The translations under genes were made by a program, and so were the position numbers. A stretch of DNA of 64,000 nucleotides from Sphingobacterium tenebrionis (GTDB lineage: Bacteria; Bacteroidota; Bacteroidia; Sphingobacteriales; Sphingobacteriaceae): the NCBI RefSeq assembly GCF_037126265.1, contig NZ_JAYLLN010000010.1, positions 15,844-79,843 of the forward strand, given 5' to 3'. Within the stretch, counting starts at the first letter, position 1. Each line of letters starts with the position of its first letter. Below the pieces are notes generated by a model. It was not told the origin of the DNA, did no database searches, and saw nothing but the letters and a program-made list of their open reading frames with translations. Of this stretch, positions 1 to 9,261 are shown one piece after another.

Positions 1-480
1 TTTTTAATCGGATGTTATACGGCTTTACGCTTCAGTGATTATTCAAGCCTTGAATTGGTGGAAATTGATGACAGCTTTATCAGGCTTAAACAGAGTAAAA
101 CAAACAATAGGGTTTCAATACCAATTATGAAGGGCTTAAAAGAAATATTGTCCAGATATAACAATAAATTACCACCACCTTGCAGCAATCAGCATTTTAA
201 TAGAACAATTAAGAAAATATGTTCATTATCTGAGATCGGATTAGATAGAGTTTATGAGATCGATAAGTACGGCAATAAAATTATGTGGAGTTCAAAGGTT
301 ACAAGCCATACTGGCCGCCGCTCCTATGCAACAAATATGTTTAAGTTAGGGGTTCCAACCATCTTAATTATGTCTGCAACTGGCCATAAAAAAGAAGAAA
401 TGTTTTTGAGGTACATAAAGGCCACCAATGAAGAGAAAACAAGAATGTTAGCTGACTGGATGGAGAAACTAGATATTTAA
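1..480 (+). CDS. Tyrosine recombinase/integrase, C-terminal part (5' end outside window)
   Basis: The reading frame is open from base 1, so this is the catalytic end of a longer phage-type integrase. The domain cuts and rejoins DNA through a tyrosine nucleophile. The catalytic residues are visible in order: Arg in TALRFSD (bases 28-30), HTGRR giving the HxxR pair (His at 307, Arg at 316), the GH pair (His at 385) and the Tyr nucleophile in LRYIKA (412-414). The protein ends normally 20 residues later. It sits 580 bp from the 3' end of a tRNA-Ser gene, a common integration target for such enzymes. This suggests the right boundary of an integrated element whose body lies left of the window. Family call is firm; the identity of the element is unknown. 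Confidence 0.9.
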   Translation, partial: FLIGCYTALRFSDYSSLELVEIDDSFIRLKQSKTNNRVSIPIMKGLKEILSRYNNKLPPPCSNQHFNRTIKKICSLSEIGLDRVYEIDKYGNKIMWSSKVTSHTGRRSYATNMFKLGVPTILIMSATGHKKEEMFLRYIKATNEEKTRMLADWMEKLDI

Positions 481-1010
481 TTTTTATAGAAACCATAAAT
501 TTTACGGTATAGATTAATACATAATAATTTGGGCTGGCCTAAATTTCGGCAAGGGTAATTAATGTCGGAATTTCCAATATTATAAACACCCAGAATTTTG
601 GGTATTAAATCCATGATCGGTTTTAACCCTTGTAATTTCTGATCACAAATAGCTCAAGGAAATTTTCCCCTGACCTTTTAAATCGTCATCCTATCCACTG
701 ACTAACGAGGGATCAGACAGTTTATAATGTGATTTAAAGTAACCTTTTGAAAAATTATTTTCGAGCATTTTATTTCGCAGAATATTGCGTGTTTAAAGAA
801 TCTCCCCCCAAAGTTGGGGTTTGATGTATTTTTTATGCTGCAGAAAAAATAAAAGCCCGATTGAAATCGAGCTTAAATGCATTTAAAAATTTCCTTTCTT
901 TGGATCTTTAAAACAAAGATATGAAAATAAGAATGGTTAAAAAGATATATTAAAGTATTTTTCAAGCCAAAAATTAGACTTAAATGTCCCCTAAATTGTC
1001 CCCCTGCTAA
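481..1010. other. Non-coding stretch between integrase and tRNA-Ser
   Basis: No convincing gene is seen in about 530 bp. It is AT-rich. It holds an imperfect hairpin near 852-874 (aagcccga/tcgagctt arms) and a pair of TGTCC motifs in a 12-bp period near 985-1003. If the integrase belongs to an integrative element, the element's right end should lie between here and the tRNA 3' end. Confidence 0.5.
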
Positions 1011-1050
1011 AAACGAAAAAGCTAAACATCTTATTATTAAATGTTTAGCT
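1011..1050 (-). terminator. Rho-independent terminator of tRNA-Ser
   Basis: A perfect 10-bp stem (AGCTAAACAT at 1020-1029 with ATGTTTAGCT at 1041-1050) with an 11-nt loop. On the minus strand it is followed by a T-rich tract (TTTTTCGTTTTT). It lies just downstream of the tRNA-Ser 3' end. Confidence 0.85.
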
Positions 1051-1060
1051 TAAATAGTTG

Positions 1061-1145
1061 CGGAGAGTGAGGGATTCGAACCCCCGAACCTGTGACAGTT
1101 AACGGTTTTCAAGACCGCCGCATTCGACCACTCTGCCAACTCTCC
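1061..1145 (-). tRNA. tRNA-Ser(TGA)
   Basis: Read on the minus strand, the acceptor stem GGAGAGT pairs with ACTCTCC, with discriminator G as expected for serine tRNAs. The anticodon loop is CTTGAAA (anticodon TGA), and there is a long variable arm and a T loop GTTCGAATC. The length is 85 nt and CCA is not encoded. A strong terminator follows. The 3' end points toward the integrase fragment, the usual geometry of a tRNA attachment site. Confidence 0.95.
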
Positions 1146-1286
1146 GCGACAAAAGTAGAAATTTTCATCCGTTCTCCAAAACTAAATTAATATCCCGCTG
1201 AAAATGAGCCCAATTATTTTTTTTGGTAATTTTAAGCTATTTTACATTTCAAATTACCTTGTGAACTGAGGACTGGAACGAACGAA

Positions 1287-1871
1287 ATGGAGAATTACAT
1301 TAAAATCATAGAAGAATATCGAAAAACCCAAAACAACAACCTTTTAACTGTTTTTGCCTGTAAAAGCAATAATGAAAAACAGCCAGAAGAACTAAGGGAC
1401 CAGAACTATTGGCCGAGGGTTCGATTGATAAAGACTTTATGGGAAAACTATACCGCAGCCGACAAACCACTCCTTAAATGGTTGATAAAAGAAGAGGTTA
1501 AAGCGCAGCAGGAATGCATGATGCCGGTATACGCCTTAGATATTGCTGCCTATATGCTCTACAAATACATGGATCTATCCGATGTGTTCGACCTGTTCTT
1601 TGCCAAGTTCGCTTCTAGTAATGAATTCTACCTGGACATCGAGCTGGTATTCGGCTATAACAGAGTGGAAACCAAACAGTATCTGCAAACCGAAGGTGCC
1701 AACCAACCATATGCCAAGGACATCCTAAAAACCATTGAAGGTTATGAGGATGCCCTAAGTCAAGGTGCCATTTACAAAGATCGTGATGCGTACATGAAAT
1801 ACTTTGAAGAACGTAAAATAAAAATCCTATTCAATGAATTGGAAAATGCGAAAGCATTCTATATAGAATAA
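1287..1871 (+). CDS. Hypothetical protein (194 aa)
   Basis: I do not recognise this family. It is a soluble, charged, mostly helical-looking protein with no signal peptide or membrane segment. It is rich in aromatic residues and Lys/Glu (for example NYWPRVRL and AYMLYKYMDL). The frame is continuous with Bacteroidetes-like codon use, and it ends 2 bp before the stop of the convergent AraC-type gene. The ATG at 1287 is the first in frame after a 115-bp gap from the tRNA. A real gene is likely; the role is unknown. Confidence 0.7.
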   Translation: MENYIKIIEEYRKTQNNNLLTVFACKSNNEKQPEELRDQNYWPRVRLIKTLWENYTAADKPLLKWLIKEEVKAQQECMMPVYALDIAAYMLYKYMDLSDVFDLFFAKFASSNEFYLDIELVFGYNRVETKQYLQTEGANQPYAKDILKTIEGYEDALSQGAIYKDRDAYMKYFEERKIKILFNELENAKAFYIE

Positions 1872-1873
1872 GA

Positions 1874-2275
1874 TCAAGCAGTTTTTTCATCAAAAAACAC
1901 GATAAATTGGGTCGGATTAAGTCCAGTTTTATCCTTGATGCTCTTCGCAAATTTACCATAGGAAGAAAATCCAGATAAAGCCGCCAAATAAGTCAATTTG
2001 AAATTGCGAGCTTCCTCTACCGTCCGCAAATAATGCTCCAGATAAGAAATTCGTAGGTTATTGATGTAATTCGGAAAATCAGCGCCTTTGTTTTTATTCA
2101 CCACAAAGGATAAGTATTTTGTATTACAACCTATTTCCTTCGCTGTTGACCCTATGGAACAGGCAGGATTTAAAAAAGCTTGATGTTGTTCCCAAGATTC
2201 CAAAGCTCTTAAAATCCTTGTCTCCGTTTCCAGGTTCATGTATTCCTTTTTCTGACCGTTAATTAATGCTTCCAT
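1874..2275 (-). CDS. Short AraC-family DNA-binding protein
   Basis: A 133-residue protein that is little more than an AraC-type DNA-binding domain. Two helix-turn-helix units can be seen, the first around NTKYLSFVVNKNKG (residues about 52-65) and the second around LAALSGFSSYGKFAKSIKDK (97-116). It ends in the family motif GLNPTQF. No sensor, TPR or membrane region precedes it. It is the last gene of the leftward exopolysaccharide operon, 31 bp after the DUF1573 gene, so it may regulate that operon or respond with it. The DNA-binding role follows from the family; the target is inferred. Confidence 0.8.
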   Translation of the reverse strand: MEALINGQKKEYMNLETETRILRALESWEQHQAFLNPACSIGSTAKEIGCNTKYLSFVVNKNKGADFPNYINNLRISYLEHYLRTVEEARNFKLTYLAALSGFSSYGKFAKSIKDKTGLNPTQFIVFFDEKTA

Positions 2276-2306
2276 AAGCAGAAAATTTGTGTTTATATTT
2301 TGTTAA

Positions 2307-2834
2307 TTATTTAGTTTGTTCTTCATCAAATCGCATATAATAGCCCTTGTTATTGGCAGTACCATCTACCAGGTCTTCTATATTGCCGTTCTTTTCCTTT
2401 TCCATCAGGAATAGTTCTTCATAATCCTTCGTATACATCGCATCAGGCACCACGTTGACATCGAATACCAATTCCATTTTTTCCAGCTTTTCGAAATTGC
2501 CATAGAGCTCTATCCAATGCTTCACAAAACCTACATTCTTTGTACTGTTATAGGTCATGCTGATGAACCCCTCTTGCCCTGCCGGAATCGTCTTGGTCGT
2601 ATTCTTATTCAAGACGATGCAACCACAGGAAGTTATAATGTCCGTGATGATCAATGGTGATTTTCCGATGTTCTTCACCTTGAATACCACATCCAGATCC
2701 TGGCCTGTTTGGATAGGGTAATAATGTCTGCCATTATCCATTATTTCCAAACTGGTCTTTTCATTTTTAGGGTTAAAACAGGCATTTAGCGACATCAACC
2801 CTATAAATCCTATAAGCAGCATGTTATTTTTCAT
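2307..2834 (-). CDS. DUF1573 lipoprotein
   Basis: An exported lipoprotein of about 175 residues. It begins MKNNMLLIGFIGLMSLNAC, with lipobox LNAC. The DUF1573 core has the family pattern (VKNIGKSPLIITDIITSCGC, then PAGQEGFISMTYNS). DUF1573 is an Ig-like fold common in Bacteroidetes envelopes; its biochemical job is undefined. An upstream in-frame ATG at 2870 would overlap the previous gene by 26 bp. I chose 2834 because it gives a proper signal peptide and a 10-bp gap. It is the fifth gene of the exopolysaccharide operon, so an outer-membrane or periplasmic accessory role is likely. Confidence 0.85.
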   Translation of the reverse strand: MKNNMLLIGFIGLMSLNACFNPKNEKTSLEIMDNGRHYYPIQTGQDLDVVFKVKNIGKSPLIITDIITSCGCIVLNKNTTKTIPAGQEGFISMTYNSTKNVGFVKHWIELYGNFEKLEKMELVFDVNVVPDAMYTKDYEELFLMEKEKNGNIEDLVDGTANNKGYYMRFDEEQTK

Positions 2835-2844
2835 ATCCAATCTT

Positions 2845-4971
2845 TTAATGCAATATTTGTAGTTCATCAATGGCCAATCTTTTGTTCTCCTCCGACGCCT
2901 TCTGTATGCGAACCAATAACGGTTTGCTCAAGTCCACGCCTTGAAACGGAATAACAATCTCCTTTACCGGAGATTCCTCTTCCTTGATTAAGCCGAATTT
3001 TAATTTGTTGATAAGCTTTCCTGATTGATGGATTTCAATTGTCGTTGGAACATTAAAACGATGCTTTTCATTAACCAAAAAACGGATAAACATCCCTTTT
3101 GTCCCTTGCAAATCATTAAAATTCACCTCAAAAGCTATATCCTCATTCGAGGTAAACCATCCTTGTTGATAATCCTGCGGAAAACCAAGAATACCATTCA
3201 AACAGGTATGTAATGCTTCCTTATTATTATCTCCAGGTTGAATCCATTTAACTTGCGATGCTGTCAACCGATTTCTTTGCTGTCCCCATCCAGAATAGGA
3301 TTTCCAAGCAACTAAATAATTGGAGATATCTCCATCAGCCTCCTTATACATCTTAATACCATTAGCGGAAAAACCAGCTCGTAGATCCTCCACTATCTTA
3401 AGGATGTCCGCCTTAACCCGAACCTGATCATTTTTTATTTCAAATGCTCCGCCGGACTCCAATCCCTTTTGATAGGCCAATTGCAGCTTACTAAAACCCA
3501 TTCCTAATAGGAGTTTTTGAAGTTTTTTCCTTTCCAATCCTGTAACTTGTGGTAAGAGCTTCTCCAGTTCCTTGTAGGAGTTTGCGAACCTGTCCGCCAA
3601 TAGATAAGTCTTTTGTATGTCGGCAAATCCGGCATACATACCATATCCCTTGCCTTGAAAGGATTGCTTTTCCTGATCGATCAGATACAAAGCCAGGATC
3701 GAAGCAGATTTAGGATAAAAGCGATGAAGATAGGCGCGCAATAATTGCTCAACAGGTAGGTCTACATCATTCATCAATGCGGCAGCTACATAGGTTTTAA
3801 CATCATCTAAACTGCTGTAATCATAGCCACTGGCATTCAGAAAAATTCCCTTTATCCCCAATGCCTTAAAATCCTTCCATTGCGCTTGCATGCTGAGCAG
3901 GCTTGGCTGTACCGTCAGGTAATCATCGAAATTCATCGAATAATCCCAGAGGTACAACTTGGAGGATTTTAATGTCCAGGTATTAACTTTCTTCTTAAAT
4001 ACATTAAATTCTTTGGCATCTTTGAAAGAGACCCCCTTGGGTAAGTCAATGGTGCTTAATAACACACCTACGTTGCTGGGTAATTTCCCTTTCGGCGGCG
4101 ATTTAACTGTTCCATAGACGGTAGTAAAGAATTGATGGTTGGGAAATAGGGCACTGATTTTCCCCAAAAAAGCAAATACAGCTGCCGACGCATCTCCCAC
4201 CTTATTCCCGGCAGCTGTACATGCCTCGCATGTAAATGCGATGGCATTATCTTCAGGGGCAAGCATGAAATGATTTCCATGTCCTAGCCCCCCATCACCA
4301 TAATTATCAACGATATACGCTTTTGTTTGTTCCAATAGATCAGGGCTGGAAAAGCATAACTGCTCAGGCATAGGTTTTCCATCCAGCTTTGCATGGCTAG
4401 CCTCCCTTTTTTCAACCAACTTGCTGAGGTTGTGTCCCCAGATCCCCCAATCTGCATCCAACTGATTCGTCCCTAATATTCCTGCATAATCACTATCGGT
4501 ATTGGGTTGATAGTGAGGCTCTCGGTATGAAAAATCAAAATTTCGAGCCTGATCTTTAAAATCTATATAGGCAGGTGGAAGATCTTCATTCTGGATATAA
4601 TCATTGGCTTCCCCTATCCTATCAATCAATTGATAGATCAACCAAAGCATGGTCCTATTATCTTTGGCAGATAGGTTTAAGGCCGCCTTACCATTTTTTA
4701 TCTCATAGTCAAAAGGTAATTCCGGATTTACCTGGATATGCAAATGGAAATAGCCCTGGGGAGGATTTTCTTCCTGGCGCATCCGGAGGATTACCTTTTT
4801 ATTTTCAGATCGTTTCTGTAAATGGGTAAATAAATAAGAAGCCCATCTTTCCCCTTCGGTTGTGCCATCATCGCTGATCAGAAAACCTTTCGCACGAAGC
4901 TGACTGTAGGAAGGTTGACAACCTAACATACCTAAAAACAAACTGATCAATATGATATTAAAACGAAACAT
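2845..4971 (-). CDS. DUF4838 glycosidase-like lipoprotein
   Basis: A large exported lipoprotein (708 aa from the chosen start, MFRFNIILIS, lipobox LGMLGC with Cys18). It has the layout of DUF4838 proteins: an N-terminal GH20-like alpha/beta domain (about residues 25-130) and a long barrel-like region. The latter contains WGIWGHN near 175 and the family's HFMLAPEDN...CEAC element (the two Cys near 248 and 251). A C-terminal beta-rich carbohydrate-binding-like tail follows. DUF4838 is related to glycoside hydrolases, but substrates are mostly unknown. It overlaps the end of the porin gene by 14 bp and is co-transcribed with a GT2 synthase. I infer it trims or modifies the secreted polymer, the place PgaB has in pga systems. 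The longer frame to 5055 lacks a signal peptide. Confidence 0.8.
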   Translation of the reverse strand: MFRFNIILISLFLGMLGCQPSYSQLRAKGFLISDDGTTEGERWASYLFTHLQKRSENKKVILRMRQEENPPQGYFHLHIQVNPELPFDYEIKNGKAALNLSAKDNRTMLWLIYQLIDRIGEANDYIQNEDLPPAYIDFKDQARNFDFSYREPHYQPNTDSDYAGILGTNQLDADWGIWGHNLSKLVEKREASHAKLDGKPMPEQLCFSSPDLLEQTKAYIVDNYGDGGLGHGNHFMLAPEDNAIAFTCEACTAAGNKVGDASAAVFAFLGKISALFPNHQFFTTVYGTVKSPPKGKLPSNVGVLLSTIDLPKGVSFKDAKEFNVFKKKVNTWTLKSSKLYLWDYSMNFDDYLTVQPSLLSMQAQWKDFKALGIKGIFLNASGYDYSSLDDVKTYVAAALMNDVDLPVEQLLRAYLHRFYPKSASILALYLIDQEKQSFQGKGYGMYAGFADIQKTYLLADRFANSYKELEKLLPQVTGLERKKLQKLLLGMGFSKLQLAYQKGLESGGAFEIKNDQVRVKADILKIVEDLRAGFSANGIKMYKEADGDISNYLVAWKSYSGWGQQRNRLTASQVKWIQPGDNNKEALHTCLNGILGFPQDYQQGWFTSNEDIAFEVNFNDLQGTKGMFIRFLVNEKHRFNVPTTIEIHQSGKLINKLKFGLIKEEESPVKEIVIPFQGVDLSKPLLVRIQKASEENKRLAIDELQILH

Positions 4972-7771
4972 TGACTTGGAAATAGAGATTATACAGATTT
5001 CGATAAGGGATTTCATAATTATGGGTTTCATAGTTGTACCAGGTACCCAATACACCTGCAGAAATATGTTTACTCACCATCCTGCCTACCCCTGCTCCTA
5101 CCATCGCATTCATCACCGAAAAGGAATTGATGAATTGATAATTGAGAAGCATCACGTCGGGACTATTCCCAATATTAGCCATGGCCATCAAGTAGTTTTT
5201 AGGATTATTCATATAATACCTACCCTGCAAGCCCACATTGTACAATAGATGGCCATCCAAAAAGAATTGCATGTATTTGGCATTCAATCGGAAGGAATTG
5301 ATTTCCTTGGTCAAACCCAGAACACCGTTGTATAAATGCTCTTCCGTATACAGTTGTCGGTAGCCAGCTCCAAGTTCAAGTTCCCAATCATTTTTAAATT
5401 GTCTATAAACAGATGCATTGAAAGCTGTTTTTGGAAAGTATTTATTGGAAATAGCCGCATCTATTTTTGTAGCCCATTTTGCATCCCAACCTCTTCCCCA
5501 TTCCAGCTGTCCCTGTATTCCTTTGCCTTCCGATCTGCCAGAATAATTGATCCGACCGATAAAAGTATTGACTCCTTCAAATCGGCTATATTCAAAGGTA
5601 GAGATGGATTGAATGGTATAATTATCGCCAAATCTAGACCTCAGGTGGTAAAGTCCCACTTCGTTCTTAAAGCCTTTTTGATTCAGAAATTGTAGATGAG
5701 CCTTAAAATCTTCCAATTCCAGCAAGGAAGGTTCGTAAAAACTTTGGTAATAATAGGCTGAATCGTACTGCTTCAGTTTTTCGTAGGCCAATCCTTTGAG
5801 GTATTTCAGTTCCTTATCCTGTGGTTTATAGTAAAGAGCTTGATCGGCCACTGCAATAACCTCTTTATCGGCCTTATTTTTCAATAGGTTATTCGCATAG
5901 TCGGTTGAGAATTGTACAAAGGTATTTCTCACCTCTTCATGATAAGGATATAGCGCAATTTCCTTTTTCACCAAATCGTATGCCTCTTGAATATTCGCCC
6001 CATTCAACAATTGCGCATTGGCAAGTTTTAGTTTGAAAGGTATATCCTGTGGATAAAGGTTGCTGGCCATTTGTGCATGAGCTAGCATCTCCTCTTTCAA
6101 TCCCAATTGATTGGAAAGATTCACTCCATACATCAAGGCATATTTATCCTGCGGAAAATGCTTCAACCATCGCTTGGTCCATTGGTATGCTAAGGGATAA
6201 TTCCCTTGTTCGTTGGCCAGTTTGACCATCTTTAACATCAGGTCGTTGTAGCCTGACACATAGTTTTCCCGCTCAACCTGTGAAACCTCCGTAAGAACCG
6301 ATTCGTAAATCTCTGCTGCGCGCTCATATTGCTCCTGAACTTCATATATTCCCGAAAGCTTTATTTTTAGATCCACATTTCTGGGATCAAGATTTATTTT
6401 CTCCTGCAACAGGACGATAGCATCTGAAAAACGACCGGTTTGGTAATAGGCATTGTACATACTGTTCAACGCATAATCCCGTTCTTCAGCCTCCCCATAA
6501 TTTAATATTTCGTTCAATTTGGGAATAGCTGCTCTATATTCATTTGCCGCCATATCGGCACGGGTTTCTTCAATTAAACTGGCAACATAAGCTGCTTTAA
6601 TATCTGTATCATTTGGATGCTGGAGAAAGAGCGACCTGGTCAGTGATCTTACCTTATTCTTATCAGCCTTTAACCGATAGATATCCAATTCCCGAAGGGA
6701 TAAGGCCTTATCCATGCCCCGTACATTGGCATAGGACCTTAGAAGATGCAAAGCTTCATCATATTGCTGATTGGCAATGGTCTTGTTCAGCACATGCGGA
6801 AATGCTTCCACATTTCCGGGATCAGCTTCCAGAATCTTTCCGTACAAGGTGGCCGGATCTTTTGCATTTGCATGCCGTGCCGCCTCCAATAAGAAATAAT
6901 TATATTTCGTACGGTTGATGCCCGATCCACCCTTCGATTGGGCCTGAAGTAGACTTAGGATCTCATCGTATCTTTTATCATGTTCTAAAATGCTGATCTT
7001 CTTATCCACCAAACTTCCATTTCCTGGAAAATAGGTCAAGCCCCTATCCACGGTCGACAAGGCTGCATAATAATCCCCAGCCTTTATGTAGTTATTAGCC
7101 AATTCATGGTATAAGGCCAATTGATTGGGTTTCTCCTGGATCAGAAGCTTATTCACAGCAATTGCATCTTCGATCTTACCTGATTTCCGAAGATCGTTTG
7201 CCTTCAGCTCTGCTTGATAATTCCTATCAGCTTCCAATTCCTTATCATCAGGGAAGATCTGGGAAATGCGTTTTAATAAACGATCCGCTTCTACATGGTT
7301 GCCTTGAAGGCGGTAAAGATCAATCTTCTTTCGCCAAAGGCCTCTCCAATAGGGATTCACTTCTAATAGTTCATTCACGTAACATATTGCACTGGAATAC
7401 CTTCCGGTTTCCATTTCTACTGCTACCAATAAATGCTTCGCATCCACATTGCCTGGATTAAAGGCCACGGATTTATTCAATTCGAAACGGGCTTTACTAT
7501 AATCCTTTCTCAACCAATAATATTTTCCCAGGAACATTCGTAAGTCGGAATCCTTCGGTGATTTGGCAATTTGGAGGTCCAAAACCTGCTTGGCCTTATT
7601 GAGATCACCCTTATTCAAAAGTCCGGCAATTTGCTTGACAACATCTTCCTTATCGCTGATATGAACTTTTTGCTGAGCTTGTACGGAGCTAATCCCGCCA
7701 AGCATCAAGAAGATCAAAGTCTGCAATAGAGACATGGAAATGGTATTTGAATATTTCTTTAACGTATTCAT
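4958..7771 (-). CDS. TPR protein with C-terminal YaiO-type outer-membrane beta-barrel
   Basis: A 937-residue exported protein. It has a signal peptide (residues 1-32, ending SSVQAQ), about 650 residues of tandem tetratricopeptide repeats, then a beta-barrel of about 210 residues. The barrel alternates aromatic and polar residues and ends in Phe (FQVNVSF), the outer-membrane assembly signal. The barrel resembles the YaiO family. TPR plus barrel is the layout of PgaA/AlgK-AlgE-type polysaccharide exporters. It lies 28 bp after the GT2 synthase gene and overlaps the DUF4838 gene, so export of the polymer across the outer membrane is the likely role. Family call is good; the polymer is unknown. 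Confidence 0.85.
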   Translation of the reverse strand: MNTLKKYSNTISMSLLQTLIFLMLGGISSVQAQQKVHISDKEDVVKQIAGLLNKGDLNKAKQVLDLQIAKSPKDSDLRMFLGKYYWLRKDYSKARFELNKSVAFNPGNVDAKHLLVAVEMETGRYSSAICYVNELLEVNPYWRGLWRKKIDLYRLQGNHVEADRLLKRISQIFPDDKELEADRNYQAELKANDLRKSGKIEDAIAVNKLLIQEKPNQLALYHELANNYIKAGDYYAALSTVDRGLTYFPGNGSLVDKKISILEHDKRYDEILSLLQAQSKGGSGINRTKYNYFLLEAARHANAKDPATLYGKILEADPGNVEAFPHVLNKTIANQQYDEALHLLRSYANVRGMDKALSLRELDIYRLKADKNKVRSLTRSLFLQHPNDTDIKAAYVASLIEETRADMAANEYRAAIPKLNEILNYGEAEERDYALNSMYNAYYQTGRFSDAIVLLQEKINLDPRNVDLKIKLSGIYEVQEQYERAAEIYESVLTEVSQVERENYVSGYNDLMLKMVKLANEQGNYPLAYQWTKRWLKHFPQDKYALMYGVNLSNQLGLKEEMLAHAQMASNLYPQDIPFKLKLANAQLLNGANIQEAYDLVKKEIALYPYHEEVRNTFVQFSTDYANNLLKNKADKEVIAVADQALYYKPQDKELKYLKGLAYEKLKQYDSAYYYQSFYEPSLLELEDFKAHLQFLNQKGFKNEVGLYHLRSRFGDNYTIQSISTFEYSRFEGVNTFIGRINYSGRSEGKGIQGQLEWGRGWDAKWATKIDAAISNKYFPKTAFNASVYRQFKNDWELELGAGYRQLYTEEHLYNGVLGLTKEINSFRLNAKYMQFFLDGHLLYNVGLQGRYYMNNPKNYLMAMANIGNSPDVMLLNYQFINSFSVMNAMVGAGVGRMVSKHISAGVLGTWYNYETHNYEIPYRNLYNLYFQVNVSF

Positions 7772-7799
7772 TTAGTATATGATGGTATTGATGAATGAA

Positions 7800-9251
7800 T
7801 TATGCAGCTTTTGAAGAAGATTTATCCTGACCGTTCTGTCCACTGAACCCTTGCCTGGTCATGGTTCCCCATTTAAAGTTTTTCTTGGTGAGGTATTGCC
7901 AATATCCTCTCAGCGTAAAAATCACGACAAAGGGATGGTATAGCAGGGCCTCAAAGGCGGAAAACAGCACTAGACGAAGGTATTCATTCAGATTACGGTA
8001 TAGTTTTCTTAGGGAAATATCAAACACAATGGTGATGGTGGATATACTGATCCCGATGAGGTATACATAAGCCAACATCAGCCAAAACGTATTGAAATTG
8101 ATCTGTTCAGTATAGAGCAAAAAGAGCAGGAAGAAGAAGCCCGAGAACTCGATGATGGGAGCCATCAATTCGAAGAAAAAGGCATATGGCATGATAATAA
8201 GTCCCATTCTTCCATATTTCCTGTTGAACAGAAATTTTCGATGAACAAAGAATATCTGCAACAAGCCCCTTCCCCACCTTGTCCTTTGTCGCATTAATAC
8301 CTTTAGGTTTGGAGGCCCTTCCGTCCAACAGAGCGAATGGGGCACTTGCACAATCTTATATGGTAATTTATGCTCTCTTTTATAGGCGATAAGACGTAAG
8401 GTCATATCCATATCCTCGGCATGGGATTTCGTATCAAAACCTCCACAGCTGATGACCGAGCTTTTTTCAAAAAGCCCGAATCCTCCCGACACATTCGGAA
8501 TGGCATTAATGGCAGACCATCCCATCTTGGCCACCAAATAAGACCGCAAGTATTCTGTTTCCTGAAAGGTCGGAATAAAATCTGCGGGAGGTCTGATACG
8601 CGTAATTTTCCCATCCCTAAAATCACATCCATTGGCCATGCGCATCGTAGCACCTACTGCCAAGACTGGAATATCAGAATCGAGGACAGGAAGGATAACC
8701 TTGCTCAAGGTATCGGGCGAAAGAATACAATCCACATCCGTATTGATGAAGTAATCATATTTCGCAACATTCACCCCGGCATTCATCGCATCGGCCTTCG
8801 TACCTCCATTTACTTTATCCACTACAATTAGTTTATCGTAAAGGGGGTTGACGGATTTAAAGGTCCTTTTAAAGGGTTTACATGCCACTTTTTCCATGTA
8901 AGCGTAAGGAACTTCGATCAGTTCAAACCTGGAGATCATTAATTCTAATGTGTTATCCGTACTACCATCATTGACAATAATGATTTCATAAGTTGGATAA
9001 TTCAGGGAAAGCAATGACGTAATACTGTCCAAAATGATAACTTCCTCATTAAAAGCCGGTGCAACTATGGATATTCCAGGAGCTGTTTCGGGATAGGTCG
9101 TCAGGATATTCTCTTCCCTTTCGGTATACCTTACCCGATTCCTTAGGATGTTGTAATATCCCATAAAGGCAAGGACAAAATAAATCAGGGTGATGGCCGT
9201 CGCATAGAAAAAAATAGCATAGCCATAAAAATTGAATAAAAACTCAAACAT
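7800..9251 (-). CDS. Processive family 2 glycosyltransferase (exopolysaccharide synthase)
   Basis: A 483-aa inner-membrane synthase of the PgaC/BcsA/HasA type. It has one N-terminal membrane helix (about 9-31), a cytosolic GT-A domain, and several C-terminal helices (about 350-440). Catalytic motifs are complete: VNDGSTD (Asp95), NTDVD (172-174, the DxD), HAEDMD (Glu279-Asp280, the general-base region) and QRTRW (322-326, QxxRW). These define processive synthesis of a beta-linked polymer coupled to membrane translocation. It is the second gene of the operon, 10 bp after the HEAT-repeat gene. The sugar donor cannot be read from the sequence. Confidence 0.92.
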   Translation of the reverse strand: MFEFLFNFYGYAIFFYATAITLIYFVLAFMGYYNILRNRVRYTEREENILTTYPETAPGISIVAPAFNEEVIILDSITSLLSLNYPTYEIIIVNDGSTDNTLELMISRFELIEVPYAYMEKVACKPFKRTFKSVNPLYDKLIVVDKVNGGTKADAMNAGVNVAKYDYFINTDVDCILSPDTLSKVILPVLDSDIPVLAVGATMRMANGCDFRDGKITRIRPPADFIPTFQETEYLRSYLVAKMGWSAINAIPNVSGGFGLFEKSSVISCGGFDTKSHAEDMDMTLRLIAYKREHKLPYKIVQVPHSLCWTEGPPNLKVLMRQRTRWGRGLLQIFFVHRKFLFNRKYGRMGLIIMPYAFFFELMAPIIEFSGFFFLLFLLYTEQINFNTFWLMLAYVYLIGISISTITIVFDISLRKLYRNLNEYLRLVLFSAFEALLYHPFVVIFTLRGYWQYLTKKNFKWGTMTRQGFSGQNGQDKSSSKAA

Positions 9252-9261
9252 GACTGATGTA

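Noticed and set aside
4972..5055. Longer start for the DUF4838 gene
   Set aside because: It would extend 84 bp more into the porin gene and bury the signal peptide; the start at 4971 gives a proper lipoprotein signal.
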